NCBI GenBank assembly: GCA_022775765.1 | Contig: JALFKC010000078.1 | Coordinates: 1 to 48,072 of the forward strand | Origin: Campylobacter sp. | GTDB taxonomy: Bacteria; Campylobacterota; Campylobacteria; Campylobacterales; Campylobacteraceae | Direction of reading: 5' to 3' | DNA length: 48,072 nucleotides | In this document: positions 1 to 7,582 of the stretch, one piece after another | Position numbering within the stretch: position 1 is the first letter of the stretch | How the letters are laid out: each line of letters opens with the position of its first letter | Program-made: the position numbers and the translations under genes | Notes under the pieces: model-generated | What the model was told of the DNA's origin: nothing | Seen by the model: only the letters and a program-made list of their open reading frames with translations | Databases searched by the model: none

Positions 1-179
1 AAATTCTTAGCTTTATCATCACCAAATAACTTAGGATAAATTTGGCATTTAGAAGTTTGACTTTCGGTATTTAAAAGCTTCTTTTTCTTAATGCTCTTTC
101 CGATTAAATTCCCATCTTTTGTAAAACCCACTTCAAACCCAGCCTTTAAAAACTCAGCCCGTATTAACTCTCTATCCAT
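1..179 (-). CDS. Partial early gene of Mu-like prophage, unknown function
   Basis: The frame starts with ATG at 177-179 and runs open off the left edge, so only about the first 59 residues are visible (MDRELIRAEFLKAGF...). An AGGAG Shine-Dalgarno site lies about 8 bases upstream and overlaps the stop codon of the MuB-like gene, so it is very probably translated from the same early transcript. The visible part is charged and lysine-rich (IGKSIKKKKLL) with no signal peptide or membrane segment. I do not recognise a family. Its place after A and B fits the small early accessory genes of Mu-like phages, which is inference from context only. Confidence 0.6.
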   Translation of the reverse strand, partial: MDRELIRAEFLKAGFEVGFTKDGNLIGKSIKKKKLLNTESQTSKCQIYPKLFGDDKAKN

Positions 180-181
180 CT

Positions 182-1111
182 TTATCTCCTTTTTGTATAG
201 ACTAAATTTGCAGCTACTGTTTCGCTATATCCTAGCTCCATATTAGCCCTAGTTTTCTCAAACGCTCTAGCGTTATTATCTGTTGCTAAATACTCACTCA
301 TACTCTTACTAAGCCCATTTAACTCACCTATCTTTATAAGCTCTTGGGTGCTTAAACTCATCTCAGGACTATAAGTAAAACGGCTCTTTATATACCCACC
401 AAGATTGTCTATGTCATTTTTAAGCTCAGTTAGCCCAACACAAATCACCACAACACCAACCTTTTTATCCCTAAAATACTCAAATATCTCTCTTAAAAGC
501 TCAAATTTTCTCTCAAAAGTATTTCTACTATCCCCACTAAAAAGATCGCTCTCATCTATCACTAAAAGTCTAATCCCTTTTTTCTCTAAGCTCTCAATCA
601 CCATATCAAGCTTATCATCGGTGTTTCCTTTGGGCTTTTCATTTAAGTTTTTAAGTATCAAACTCATAAACGAACTTGCACTAAGGCTTTTTCTAGCTTT
701 TATATACAAAGCATCATCTCTATCCTTGCAAATGCTCTTTAAAAGATAAGTCTTACCCATACCACTATCACCAAAAATTAGCTCGAAAAAACTTAAATTT
801 GATGAGACCATACTTAAAACTCTCTCTTTTATCTTAGTTTGAGCTAGGCTTAGCCAAGGCTCATTTGATATTTTTTCTGTTGTCTTGCTTTTTAGTTCAT
901 TTTGTGGTAAAATTTCATCAGTTTTTCCTAAGCCATTGTCTGCTATGTAGTTATTTAGATAGTTTTCAATGGCGTTTTCATAAAGTCTCTTATTTGCACT
1001 CTTATAGCTCCCATTTAAAACACCATTTACCACCCCGACGCCCTTACCGATAACTCTTGCGATGTCTGGTTGAGTTAAGCCACTAAGCTCAAATTTCTCT
1101 TTTAAATTCAT
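182..1111 (-). CDS. MuB-like transposition ATPase (target-DNA activator)
   Basis: This 309-residue protein has an N-terminal helix-turn-helix-like segment (residues 1-45, LTQPDIARVIG then VVNGVLNGSYKS) followed by an AAA+ ATPase. The Walker A motif is GDSGMGKT (114-121) and the Walker B motif is LLVIDE (182-187). This is the layout of phage Mu B, an ATP-dependent DNA-binding protein that selects target DNA and stimulates the transposase. Length matches Mu B (about 310 residues). It lies directly downstream of the MuA-like transposase on the same strand, as B follows A in Mu. Start is ATG at 1109-1111; the upstream purine-rich stretch is a weak ribosome site. A general AAA ATPase of a Tn7/Tn552-type element is possible in principle, but the neighbours make Mu B the best reading. 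Confidence 0.88.
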   Translation of the reverse strand: MNLKEKFELSGLTQPDIARVIGKGVGVVNGVLNGSYKSANKRLYENAIENYLNNYIADNGLGKTDEILPQNELKSKTTEKISNEPWLSLAQTKIKERVLSMVSSNLSFFELIFGDSGMGKTYLLKSICKDRDDALYIKARKSLSASSFMSLILKNLNEKPKGNTDDKLDMVIESLEKKGIRLLVIDESDLFSGDSRNTFERKFELLREIFEYFRDKKVGVVVICVGLTELKNDIDNLGGYIKSRFTYSPEMSLSTQELIKIGELNGLSKSMSEYLATDNNARAFEKTRANMELGYSETVAANLVYTKRR

Positions 1112-1213
1112 CTTTTTATACCCCTATTTAACCTTTCTTTTTGGTATATTTTTTACTTTAAAAGCCCTTTGGCTAAAACTAAAAACCTACTTTTTACTAA
1201 GCTATTTGATTTA

Positions 1214-1230
1214 AAATAACTTAGGATAAA
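1214..1230. repeat. 17-bp direct repeat, second copy in the A-B spacer
   Basis: The 17-mer AAATAACTTAGGATAAA at 24-40 recurs exactly at 1214-1230. A second shared block (TTTAGAAGTTT) follows each copy at a different distance. The first copy is coding (IYPKLFG on the minus strand); the second is in the noncoding spacer between the transposase and MuB-like genes. It may be a gene remnant or a protein-binding site. Confidence 0.5.
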
Positions 1231-1283
1231 ATAAGAAAAGCGTTAATTTCTCAAGCTTTAGAAGTTTAAAAACTCTCATTTTT

Positions 1284-3458
1284 CTACATCGCTTCTAAAA
1301 GTTTGTCATTACTCATCGCAAACCTCTTCTTTAATTTTTTATTTTTCTCATTTTTTACCTTAGTTTGCATTGCTACACTCGTATATGTATTTATTCTTAT
1401 GGTTTTAGAATAAAGCCCTTTGTAGTAGCTAAATGCTTCATTTACAGCCCGAACAACTTTTTCGTTCTCACTAATTTTTGCTTTTACCAAACGGCTATCT
1501 CTTGGATCAATTGCTCTGTTTATATAAGCTTCACATATATAAGTGTGCTTATCTATATCAACTACGCTAACGCTTTTAAGCTCTTCATCTATTAGCCTAA
1601 CTTCTACAATTTGCCCATTATATTTGCTTAAAAATGGGCTTGAAAATGAGTATTTAGCTTTGTTAATGCTTAAATTTATGCTTGAGTTTCTAACTTTTAT
1701 AGCCCTTCGTTCGCTAAAAATATAATCAAGTGTTGTTTTATCAAAAGAACTAACCTGTTCTAGCTCACTTGTAAATTTATCCATAGGCACGATATTTCTA
1801 CTTTTATTTAGGTGTTCATTCCACTTTTTTATAGCTTTTGCAAAATATCCTATAAACTCTTTATAAAAAAGCGGATGATCTTTCATATATTTTTTTAAAA
1901 TTTCGCTATTTTTTCGGTTATCTTTGTGATAGCTACTTCCACCTTTTTCGTAGATAATGCTTTCCATCATCCATCTTTGAACATGATTAAAGATATTTTC
2001 AATAGGCTTTGCTCTTGAGTTTGCAGGGCGGGCTTTTTTATGAGTAAGTCTTGGATCTAAAGCATCAAAGTCCTTTAGTTTTATACCACTTAACTGGCTA
2101 ATTACCTCTTTTACATAATTACTTAGCTCAGGCTTTCCATTATCTGTATAAATTGAGTCTGGTACGCCAAATCCAAGTGCCATTTTTAAAGACCTACCAA
2201 CGCTTAATTTATTATATTTTCCAAGCACGATATCAACGCCGATTATCGCTCCACTACCCATATCTATCCAAACATAAGCGTTTGGATTTACAATCTCTCC
2301 ATATTCGTTTATAACATCAAAGTCAAAGACTATCTGATCCCCACATATCATCTCCATACTTTTATAAAGGTTAAGATCTCTTAAAACAAATGGGGCTATT
2401 TCATTTCTAACGCCCCGCTCACCCCTAGTGGCTTTTAAAAGCATAGCTTTAACTTCAGGTTTATCCATCTGCCTTGCAAAGCTCTTATAGCTTCCAACTG
2501 ACCAGCCATTATTTAAAGCCTCTTTCCTAAGTGCTTCATATATAAATGCTTTTGTAGCAAGTGGGTTGTTTAGCCACGCCCCCAAAGCCCACTCTAAGGC
2601 ATTGATTTCAAAACTACTTGTTTTAAATGTAGCTTTAAAATCAATGCCTATGTTTGATTTTTTTGTTTTATATGGTTTAAGACATTTAGGGCAGATGTTT
2701 TCAGGGTTGCTACTTGATGTATCATCGCCTTCATCTCCACTCTCCCCACACTCACATAGCTCATCATCAACATCTTTTCTCCACTCATAAAGAGTCTTTA
2801 AACTAACGCCATATTTACTAGCTATCACTTTACCCCACGCAGTTTTGCCAAACCCTTTAGGAACACAGCTCATCTCATTTACAGCTTTTATTTTATTCAT
2901 CTTTTCAAGCTCTTTTATCTTTTTATTTTTAACTTTAGTTCGTATATTACATTGCTTAAACCTATAAGAGCTACACCTGGTGTCATTAATAAAGCTCCCA
3001 TATACCAAAGTATCTCCCTGAGTAGAGATAGGATTAAAACTACTGCTTTTAGTGCTATTATTTTCATCTTTTAACTCCTTTTTATTTGCTATATCTTCTA
3101 AATTTAAAGCCTTTTTATTTGTCTCTAAAGGCTCTAAATTTAGCTGAGTGTTTATCGGTTTTTTATTGCTAACCCCTTGTTTTTTGTTGTCAGGTGCTAG
3201 TTTTTCGTTGTCTGTTCTTTGATTTCTTTTGTCTGTTATCTGATTTTCGCTCTCTGATATCAGTTTTTCACCACCATCAATCCAAATTTGAAGGGTTTTG
3301 CCACCACGACCGATACCTGGGATATATTTAAAGTGGCATATATGACACTTTATAGTGCAAAAATTTTTGCTTTTTTGAGTTGCTCTAAAAGCAGCTTTTT
3401 CAACGCTTTTATTATTTACACCCAAAATTTCAGCCGCTACCTTACTGCTCACCCACAC
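1284..3458 (-). CDS. MuA-like DDE transposase of a Mu-like prophage
   Basis: This 724-residue protein carries the full catalytic triad of the MuA family: an Asp in CGDQIVFD (D374), an Asp in IYTDNGKP (D439) and a Glu in KPIENIF (E487). They are embedded in the same surrounding pattern as MuA (WID...GAIIG after the first Asp). The N-terminus has a helix-turn-helix-like start (AAEILGVNNKSVEKAA) for end or enhancer binding. A polar linker follows (about 65-150), then a second helix-turn-helix-like segment (KYGVSLKTLYEW, 215-226). An unusual Cys pattern (CEC at 235-237, CPKC at 256-259) could bind zinc. A basic tail ends the protein. The start is GTG at 3456-3458, overlapping the upstream small gene by 10 bp with AAGGGG before it. 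The gene appears intact. Confidence 0.93.
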   Translation of the reverse strand: MWVSSKVAAEILGVNNKSVEKAAFRATQKSKNFCTIKCHICHFKYIPGIGRGGKTLQIWIDGGEKLISESENQITDKRNQRTDNEKLAPDNKKQGVSNKKPINTQLNLEPLETNKKALNLEDIANKKELKDENNSTKSSSFNPISTQGDTLVYGSFINDTRCSSYRFKQCNIRTKVKNKKIKELEKMNKIKAVNEMSCVPKGFGKTAWGKVIASKYGVSLKTLYEWRKDVDDELCECGESGDEGDDTSSSNPENICPKCLKPYKTKKSNIGIDFKATFKTSSFEINALEWALGAWLNNPLATKAFIYEALRKEALNNGWSVGSYKSFARQMDKPEVKAMLLKATRGERGVRNEIAPFVLRDLNLYKSMEMICGDQIVFDFDVINEYGEIVNPNAYVWIDMGSGAIIGVDIVLGKYNKLSVGRSLKMALGFGVPDSIYTDNGKPELSNYVKEVISQLSGIKLKDFDALDPRLTHKKARPANSRAKPIENIFNHVQRWMMESIIYEKGGSSYHKDNRKNSEILKKYMKDHPLFYKEFIGYFAKAIKKWNEHLNKSRNIVPMDKFTSELEQVSSFDKTTLDYIFSERRAIKVRNSSINLSINKAKYSFSSPFLSKYNGQIVEVRLIDEELKSVSVVDIDKHTYICEAYINRAIDPRDSRLVKAKISENEKVVRAVNEAFSYYKGLYSKTIRINTYTSVAMQTKVKNEKNKKLKKRFAMSNDKLLEAM

Positions 3459-3718
3459 TTTAGCCCCTTATTAGCCCATACCCACTTACCATCACCCCCA
3501 CCTGATACCTTATGTAAAACTCTATCTAAAGCTATACCATCACTTTCTAAAACTCTCTTAGCTCTCTCACTCACATAGCCCTTATAAAAGCTACTTAAAC
3601 TTAGATTATTTATCTCACAGTATGCCTTCATATCATACCTCGTCCTATCTTTTATCGCTTCAGCCAAGCTTTGCATCCCATCTCCTTTCATAATCTCATT
3701 GTTAAACCAAATTTTCAT
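3449..3718 (-). CDS. Small early DNA-binding protein, Ner-like (tentative)
   Basis: I place the start at ATG 3716-3718 (MKIWFNNEIMKGDG), 89 residues, because AAGGGGG precedes it; the open frame extends 14 codons further upstream. A second ATG with its own AGGAG lies inside (MQSLAEA). The segment YCEINNLSLSSFYKGYVSERAKRV has the spacing of a helix-turn-helix, and the gene sits just ahead of the transposase, where Mu has Ner, the small negative regulator of early transcription. The homology to Ner is my inference from position, size and fold pattern. It overlaps the transposase start by 10 bp, suggesting coupled translation. The start region contains one copy of a 19-bp inverted repeat. Confidence 0.6.
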   Translation of the reverse strand: MKIWFNNEIMKGDGMQSLAEAIKDRTRYDMKAYCEINNLSLSSFYKGYVSERAKRVLESDGIALDRVLHKVSGGGDGKWVWANKGLKCG

Positions 3719-4038
3719 TTTAATAACCCCCTTTCGAGTGAGCTTACAGAAGAGCAACAAGCTCGCATACGAGTTAAAATCAACGAATTTTCCAATGAAA
3801 TTCGCAAGAATGGATCCTTGGATCTAATTCTTTGCTTTTTAAAACCAGACTCTTTAGATCTTCCATAGTAAGCTTAATCTCTATATTTAAAGACTTTGCA
3901 TTAAGGGCAGGGCAAGTAGGTAATATCTCTCTTAAAGGAATTCTTACTTCCTTGCTTTTTATATCAAAATAGGCTTTTTTAATCTCTGTTTTAAAATTTT
4001 TACTCATACTCTATCCTTTAAATTTGGTTTAACAATGA
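3696..4038. repeat. 19-bp exact inverted repeat flanking the first early gene
   Basis: TCATTGTTAAACCAAATTT at 3696-3714 recurs exactly, in inverse orientation, at 4020-4038. The left copy overlaps the first codons of the Ner-like gene. The right copy lies in the leader of the 75-residue early gene. The two copies face each other across about 305 bases. They could be regulator-binding sites or the traces of a duplication and inversion. Confidence 0.7.
3780..4007 (-). CDS. Small hypothetical protein, first early gene of the prophage
   Basis: This 75-residue protein starts with ATG at 4005-4007 behind a good AAAGGA site and is the first gene after the strong early promoter. It is charged, with alternating basic and acidic stretches (EIKKAYFDIKSKEVRIPL and EIKLTMEDLKSLVLKS), and has no membrane segment. 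I recognise no family. An imperfect hairpin (about 3808-3834, AAGAATGGATCC against GGATCTAATTCTT) lies in its last codons and could slow transcription before the Ner-like gene. Small first genes at this place are usual in Mu-like phages, but the function is unknown. Confidence 0.6.
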   Translation of the reverse strand: MSKNFKTEIKKAYFDIKSKEVRIPLREILPTCPALNAKSLNIEIKLTMEDLKSLVLKSKELDPRIHSCEFHWKIR

Positions 4039-4055
4039 AATTTTAAAGACCATTT

Positions 4056-4137
4056 AATTCTAATTTTTAGAATTTTTGGGTATCATTTCTTAAATGATTT
4101 AGAAATTATAGCACATATATGACACTATGTCAAGTGT
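4056..4137. promoter_or_regulatory. Cluster of dyad sites, candidate repressor operators
   Basis: Three perfect dyads with 3-base centres lie in the 144-bp divergent region: AATTCTAA-TTT-TTAGAATT (4056-4074), ATCATTT-CTT-AAATGAT (4082-4098) and TGACA-CTA-TGTCA (4120-4132). The last is interlocked with ACACT-N6-AGTGT (4122-4137). They overlap the -35 box, the predicted start point and the early leader of the lytic promoter. The block TATATGACACT recurs at the repressor start codon (about 4150) and inside the transposase gene (about 3336). Which are true operators cannot be told from sequence alone. Confidence 0.6.
4105..4133 (-). promoter_or_regulatory. Early (lytic) promoter of the Mu-like prophage
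   Basis: Read on the minus strand there is a perfect sigma-70 promoter: TTGACA (4133-4128), a 17-base spacer, and TATAAT (4110-4105). It points into the early genes (75-residue protein, Ner-like, transposase, MuB-like). The -35 box lies inside a dyad (TGACACTATGTCA, 4120-4132), as expected if the repressor blocks polymerase here. Confidence 0.85.
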
Positions 4138-4151
4138 TTTAAGGAAATTAT

Positions 4152-4928
4152 ATGACACTTTTTTCAAATATTAGAAAGTTGAGAGCTGAAAAGGGCTGGA
4201 CACAAAGTGATTTAGCTAATTTTTCAGATGTTTCAGTTGAAACTATAAAGAGATATGAAAATGGTAAAACAAATCCAACTACTGATAATTTATTAAAAAT
4301 AGCTAATGCGTTAAATGTTAATATAAAAAAATTATATAGCAACAACTTGTTTCCTACTAAGTCTCTTAGTAAAGATAATTTGTCTCTTAGTGAGTCTCCT
4401 ACTCTCCAAAATTCATCCGTTACCCCAAAAGCCCCAAAAGATATCAAAAAATTTGATAGAAATTTACTCCCAGATGCTGATTTTGAAGGCTCTATCTCTA
4501 TTAATGTCAAAAAGGACACAGTCTATATCCCATTTTTTAAAGATGGGGCTATTTCTGCTGGTTTTGGCACCACCGACTTTGAGAATGACTGCGATTTTTT
4601 ACCATTTAAAAAGCAAGATTTAAAGCTTATGTTTGGTGTCAGCAACTCCCAGCCTATCGGCATTATCCCTTGTATCGGCAACTCAATGGAACCAACCATA
4701 AAAGAGGGCGAACTAGTAGTCTTTCAAAACGATGGCTCACAAACCGAAGGAGCTATATATGTGATAAGATATGATGGCGAACTCTTTGTCAAACGCTTAC
4801 AAAGACGCCCTTTAAGCCTGATTTCTGATAATAAAATCTATGAGCCTATAAAGATTGAAAAACTAAGCCAAATAGAGCTTTTAGGACGCGTAGTTGGGGC
4901 TTACTCCATACTTTCAAAAAGATTTTAG
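4152..4928 (+). CDS. LexA/CI-type phage repressor (HTH + S24 peptidase)
   Basis: This 258-residue protein combines an N-terminal XRE helix-turn-helix (residues 4-60, WTQSDLANFSDVSVETIKRYENG) with a linker (65-120) and a C-terminal S24 domain. The serine of GNSMEPT (S178) and the lysine of LFVKRLQ (K214) form the Ser-Lys dyad. AISAGFG (134-140) is a plausible self-cleavage site, Ala136-Gly137. Such repressors hold lysogeny and inactivate themselves when RecA filaments form after DNA damage. The gene diverges from the transposition genes, as Mu c does, but Mu c itself lacks an S24 domain, so control here is more lambda-like. Start is ATG 4152, preceded by AAGGAAATT. It is intact, so the element may still be repressible. 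Confidence 0.92.
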   Translation: MTLFSNIRKLRAEKGWTQSDLANFSDVSVETIKRYENGKTNPTTDNLLKIANALNVNIKKLYSNNLFPTKSLSKDNLSLSESPTLQNSSVTPKAPKDIKKFDRNLLPDADFEGSISINVKKDTVYIPFFKDGAISAGFGTTDFENDCDFLPFKKQDLKLMFGVSNSQPIGIIPCIGNSMEPTIKEGELVVFQNDGSQTEGAIYVIRYDGELFVKRLQRRPLSLISDNKIYEPIKIEKLSQIELLGRVVGAYSILSKRF

Positions 4929-4983
4929 GTGGTACTAATAGCTTTATGCATTATATCTAATTTTACTTGTCGCCATTAAGTAA

Positions 4984-5137
4984 GATTAAGTCAGTTAATC
5001 CTTTAAGTTTGAATGCAAAATTTTATCTATTTTATGCATTCAATACTATTCAAACTACTTAAATAAGGCTATTGTAACTATTAACGAACATTTAAGATTG
5101 AATGTCAATTAATATGTTCGTTAATATGTCAGTTAAT
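4984..5137. repeat. Iteron-like 12-bp repeats and dyads beside the repressor
   Basis: Three 12-mers stand in exact tandem: ATGTCAATTAAT (5102-5113), ATGTTCGTTAAT (5114-5125) and ATGTCAGTTAAT (5126-5137). A near copy, AAGTCAGTTAAT, lies at 4988-4999. An inverted copy, ATTAACGAACAT, at 5080-5091 is the exact complement of the middle unit. Other symmetry in the same stretch: GATTAA-5-TTAATC (4984-5000), GTCAG-5-CTGAC (about 5128-5142), GAATGCA/TGCATTC (5011-5017 and 5035-5041), and a repeated TTTAAGnTTGAATG (5002-5015 and 5091-5104). No gene is visible. The position near the repressor end of a Mu-like element suits transposase or IHF sites, but this is inference. Confidence 0.65.
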
Positions 5138-5352
5138 CTGACTTAATCAACAAATATTAAAATATCACAACTATATAACTATTAAAATGAGCTTACTTTT
5201 ACTCAAAGCCCCCTAAACAGCGTATTTTTATGATATAAAGTTACATTTTAAGAAATCATCAAATCCAAAAAACACCACCAAAAACAGATGAATTTTTAAT
5301 CAAATCTTAAGTGAAATAATCAAAATAGTAGTAAAATTTTTGATTTTTTTAA

Positions 5353-5485
5353 AACTTCATTCAAACCACTTCAAAGCACCACAACACCGAGCTTTGAATG
5401 AAGTTATTTTTTAGTTTTTGAAGCTGTTTTGAAGCGTTTTGAAGCGTTTTGAAGTTATTTTGAAGTTATTTTGAATTAAAAACCA
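5353..5485. mobile_element. Candidate prophage end with helically phased GAAG repeats
   Basis: A 13-bp perfect inverted repeat (AACTTCATTCAAA 5353-5365, TTTGAATGAAGTT 5393-5405) is followed by six TTTTGAA units whose GAA begins at 5420, 5431, 5441, 5451, 5462 and 5473. The spacing is 10-11 bases, one helical turn. Read inward on the minus strand the end would start TGGTTTTTAATTCAAAATAAC from 5485, giving the TG...CA termini expected of Mu-like elements. The block lies on the repressor side, where the left end should be. The stretch 5486-5657 beyond it holds no gene I can see and would be host DNA. The exact terminus is a proposal. Confidence 0.45.
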
Positions 5486-5657
5486 CTTTACCCAAAAAAT
5501 GCCTAAAATTTGCCTAAATTCGCATTTTCAGTTCTCATTTTTTACCTTAATTATTTTTCTCTCAAACTCCCACGCAATCGCACTTTTAAACACTTTTTCT
5601 CACTTTTTTATTTTTTACCTTTTGCATAACATCTATCAAATACGCTAATTTATTCAT

Positions 5658-6830
5658 CTAAAATTTATCAATATACATTTTATTTAGTTTTGAAAGTTCG
5701 CTATTTAGCTTCTTTAAATTATACTTTTCAAGCGAAAGTGACTCATTTTTGGTTAAATTTCTGCCAAGTCCAAAAGCATTGACGCTGATATTTACGCTCT
5801 CTAAAATGGTCAGCAGCATATCATAATGCGTCGCGGGGCACGAAATATAAAAAGCCGGAATTTAAAAAAGATTAAAAATTTTTCTATCTGTGACGCCGAT
5901 ATTGCTATTTTTAAAATACTTTCTGACTTGGCTTAAATGATCGCCCAAAATCACCACAGATGTATTTTTGTAAAAATCTTGCGCCATTATCCAACGCAAA
6001 AACTTACCCAGCTCGTCATCTGTGCAAACCACGCTTTTGGTGTAGCGATTTGCAAAAGCCTTGCAACTGGAGCTTTTAAAACCCGGAAAATGCATATTTA
6101 TAGTTGAGGTATAAAACGCGAAAGGCTGATTTAATTTTGCTTTTTGCGTCAGTTTTTCTTTTGCGATTTTGTAAATTTTATCGGCATAAATTCCCCAGCA
6201 AAATCCTGGCTTCTGCCCAGCTAGTGCTGTTTGTTTGAATATGACCTTTATTAAAAACTACGCCATTTTTGGCGATTTGATTTAAATTTTTAACTCTACT
6301 TTTTCATTTTTTCTTAAATTTTTATAATTCCACTCCAAACTTTCAGCATAAATCACAACTAAATTTTTAAGATTTGTTTGCGTCAAAGTGGCTAAATTTG
6401 GCTTTTTGTATTCTTTTTCATAAATATTAGAATACTCAAAAAAATATGAAAATGTTATAAAAACTCATCTGTGCGTTTGCGACGATTAGAGAAATAACTA
6501 AAAACAAAGATGAAAATTTCAGTAAATACCTTTTAAAAAAGTGGCAAAATTTCACGCCCAAATACCACAAAACGCCAACCGCAATCGTTGGAATGATGAT
6601 TTTTCTCTGATAGAAACTTTATAAATATCTAAGGCGTCGCCTGTATCAGAGACAAAGTAAAAAACATCTGCTTGGTCGTAAAATGCCCGAAATATCGCCA
6701 ACTAAAATATGCAAGTGCAAGTAAAAATGCCAAAAATAGCACAATTATAATTGAAATTCACACCCTTGTTTTAATCTTTTTCTCGTTTTTACGGGTTATT
6801 ATTTGCGTCTTGTGGTCCGCAATTTTGCAT
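5658..6830 (-). pseudogene. Decayed OpgB/MdoB-like phosphoglycerol transferase (sulfatase fold)
   Basis: Pieces of one sulfatase-fold membrane protein can be read in order but in different frames. There is an N-terminal membrane segment (ISIIIVLFLAFLLALAYF, about 6700-6760) followed by WRYFGHFTTKQMFF. Then come KNLVVIYAESLEW (about 6330-6370), NGVVFNKGHIQTNSTSW, WGIYADKIYKIAKEKL, and CTDDELGKFLRWI with VVILGDHLSQ (5862-6095). The C-terminal tail is THYDMLLTILES...FGLGRNL, ending at TAG 5658-5660. Several stops and frameshifts interrupt it. The region expected between NSTSW and WGIYAD, normally well over 100 residues and carrying the catalytic Thr, is missing. Its ATG (6828-6830) overlaps the upstream stop as TAATG, so it was once the last gene of the glycan operon. 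The family decorates periplasmic glucans or surface glycans with phosphoglycerol. Confidence 0.8.
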
Positions 6831-7582
6831 TATTTTTTATCCTTAAATTTTGAAATTTCATATAGTTTTGCTTCCTTTAAAAAGGCATAAAAAGCATTAA
6901 TAATAGATGTGATAAAGCCTCTTCTTCCATTAAAAATAGAGCGTCTTAAAAAGTAGGATTTAAGAAAGATTAGTGGAAATATAAAAATCAATTTAAGCAA
7001 ACTTGGTTTCTTACCTTTTTCAAAGTCGCTTTTTGCTCTTAACGATGAATAATTATTATTTTTTATAACTAATTCGTGGATAAATTTATCGCTAAAATGG
7101 TGGATTGAGTTTTTGCTTTTTCGCACGTTGCCGTTTATTGAAATTTGTGCGTGAACGCCTAAATTTTTATACTCACCACTACTTTTTTTAAAAAATCTTA
7201 TATGCGTATTTTGCCTAACCAAAGGCGAAGTTATAAAACCCATATTGTATTCGCGAAACTTTATATCAAGCCCATTAAATTTATCTTGCTTCATAAAAGT
7301 GGCGATTTCGTCTTTCAATTCTGGCGTGATTTCTTCATCTGCGTCAAGATTTAGCACCCATTCATTTTTGCAAAGGCTAAAAGCGTAATTTTTTTGCACT
7401 CCTTCGCCTTGCCATTTGTGAAAATAAATTTTATCCGTGTAATCTTTGGCGATTTCAAGCGTTTTATCGGTGCTACCGCTATCGACGATGATTATCTCAT
7501 CAAAATCTTTTACACTTTCAAGCATTCTTTTAATGTGCTTTTCTTCATTTAAAACTATCGCATAAACCGAAGCTTTTATCAT
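6830..7582 (-). CDS. GT2 glycosyltransferase, WaaE/KdtX-like LPS core type
   Basis: This 250-residue GT-A enzyme begins with the family 2 pattern: SVYAIVLNEEKHIKRML, then IIIVDSGSTDKT (30-41) and LNLDADEEITPEL (76-88), whose acidic residues bind nucleotide-sugar and metal. The DSGSTD and DADEE forms and the C-terminal RRSIFNGRRGFI segment are typical of the WaaE/KdtX branch, which adds glucose or heptose-linked sugars to the lipopolysaccharide inner core. A hydrophobic patch (LIFIFPLIFLKSYFL) probably touches the membrane. It overlaps the upstream deacetylase by 4 bp. The sugar it transfers cannot be read from sequence. Confidence 0.85.
   Translation of the reverse strand: MIKASVYAIVLNEEKHIKRMLESVKDFDEIIIVDSGSTDKTLEIAKDYTDKIYFHKWQGEGVQKNYAFSLCKNEWVLNLDADEEITPELKDEIATFMKQDKFNGLDIKFREYNMGFITSPLVRQNTHIRFFKKSSGEYKNLGVHAQISINGNVRKSKNSIHHFSDKFIHELVIKNNNYSSLRAKSDFEKGKKPSLLKLIFIFPLIFLKSYFLRRSIFNGRRGFITSIINAFYAFLKEAKLYEISKFKDKK

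Noticed and set aside
1345-1363. About 18 bases (TTCTCATTTTTTACCTTA) shared between the transposase 3' end and 5532-5550
   Set aside because: Low-complexity T-rich sequence; in the gene it is explained by Lys-rich coding (KVKNEKNKKL).
4148-4519. Minus-strand open frame across the repressor start
   Set aside because: It lies antisense to a protein with clear helix-turn-helix and S24 motifs and lacks a ribosome site.
5011-5137. CRISPR array
   Set aside because: The repeats are 12 bp, abutting or irregular, with no unique spacers of constant length and no cas genes.
5862-6095. A separate 77-residue gene with a DDELGKFLRW/ILGDHLSQ motif
   Set aside because: It is one in-frame piece of a longer decayed sulfatase-fold gene whose other parts flank it in other frames.
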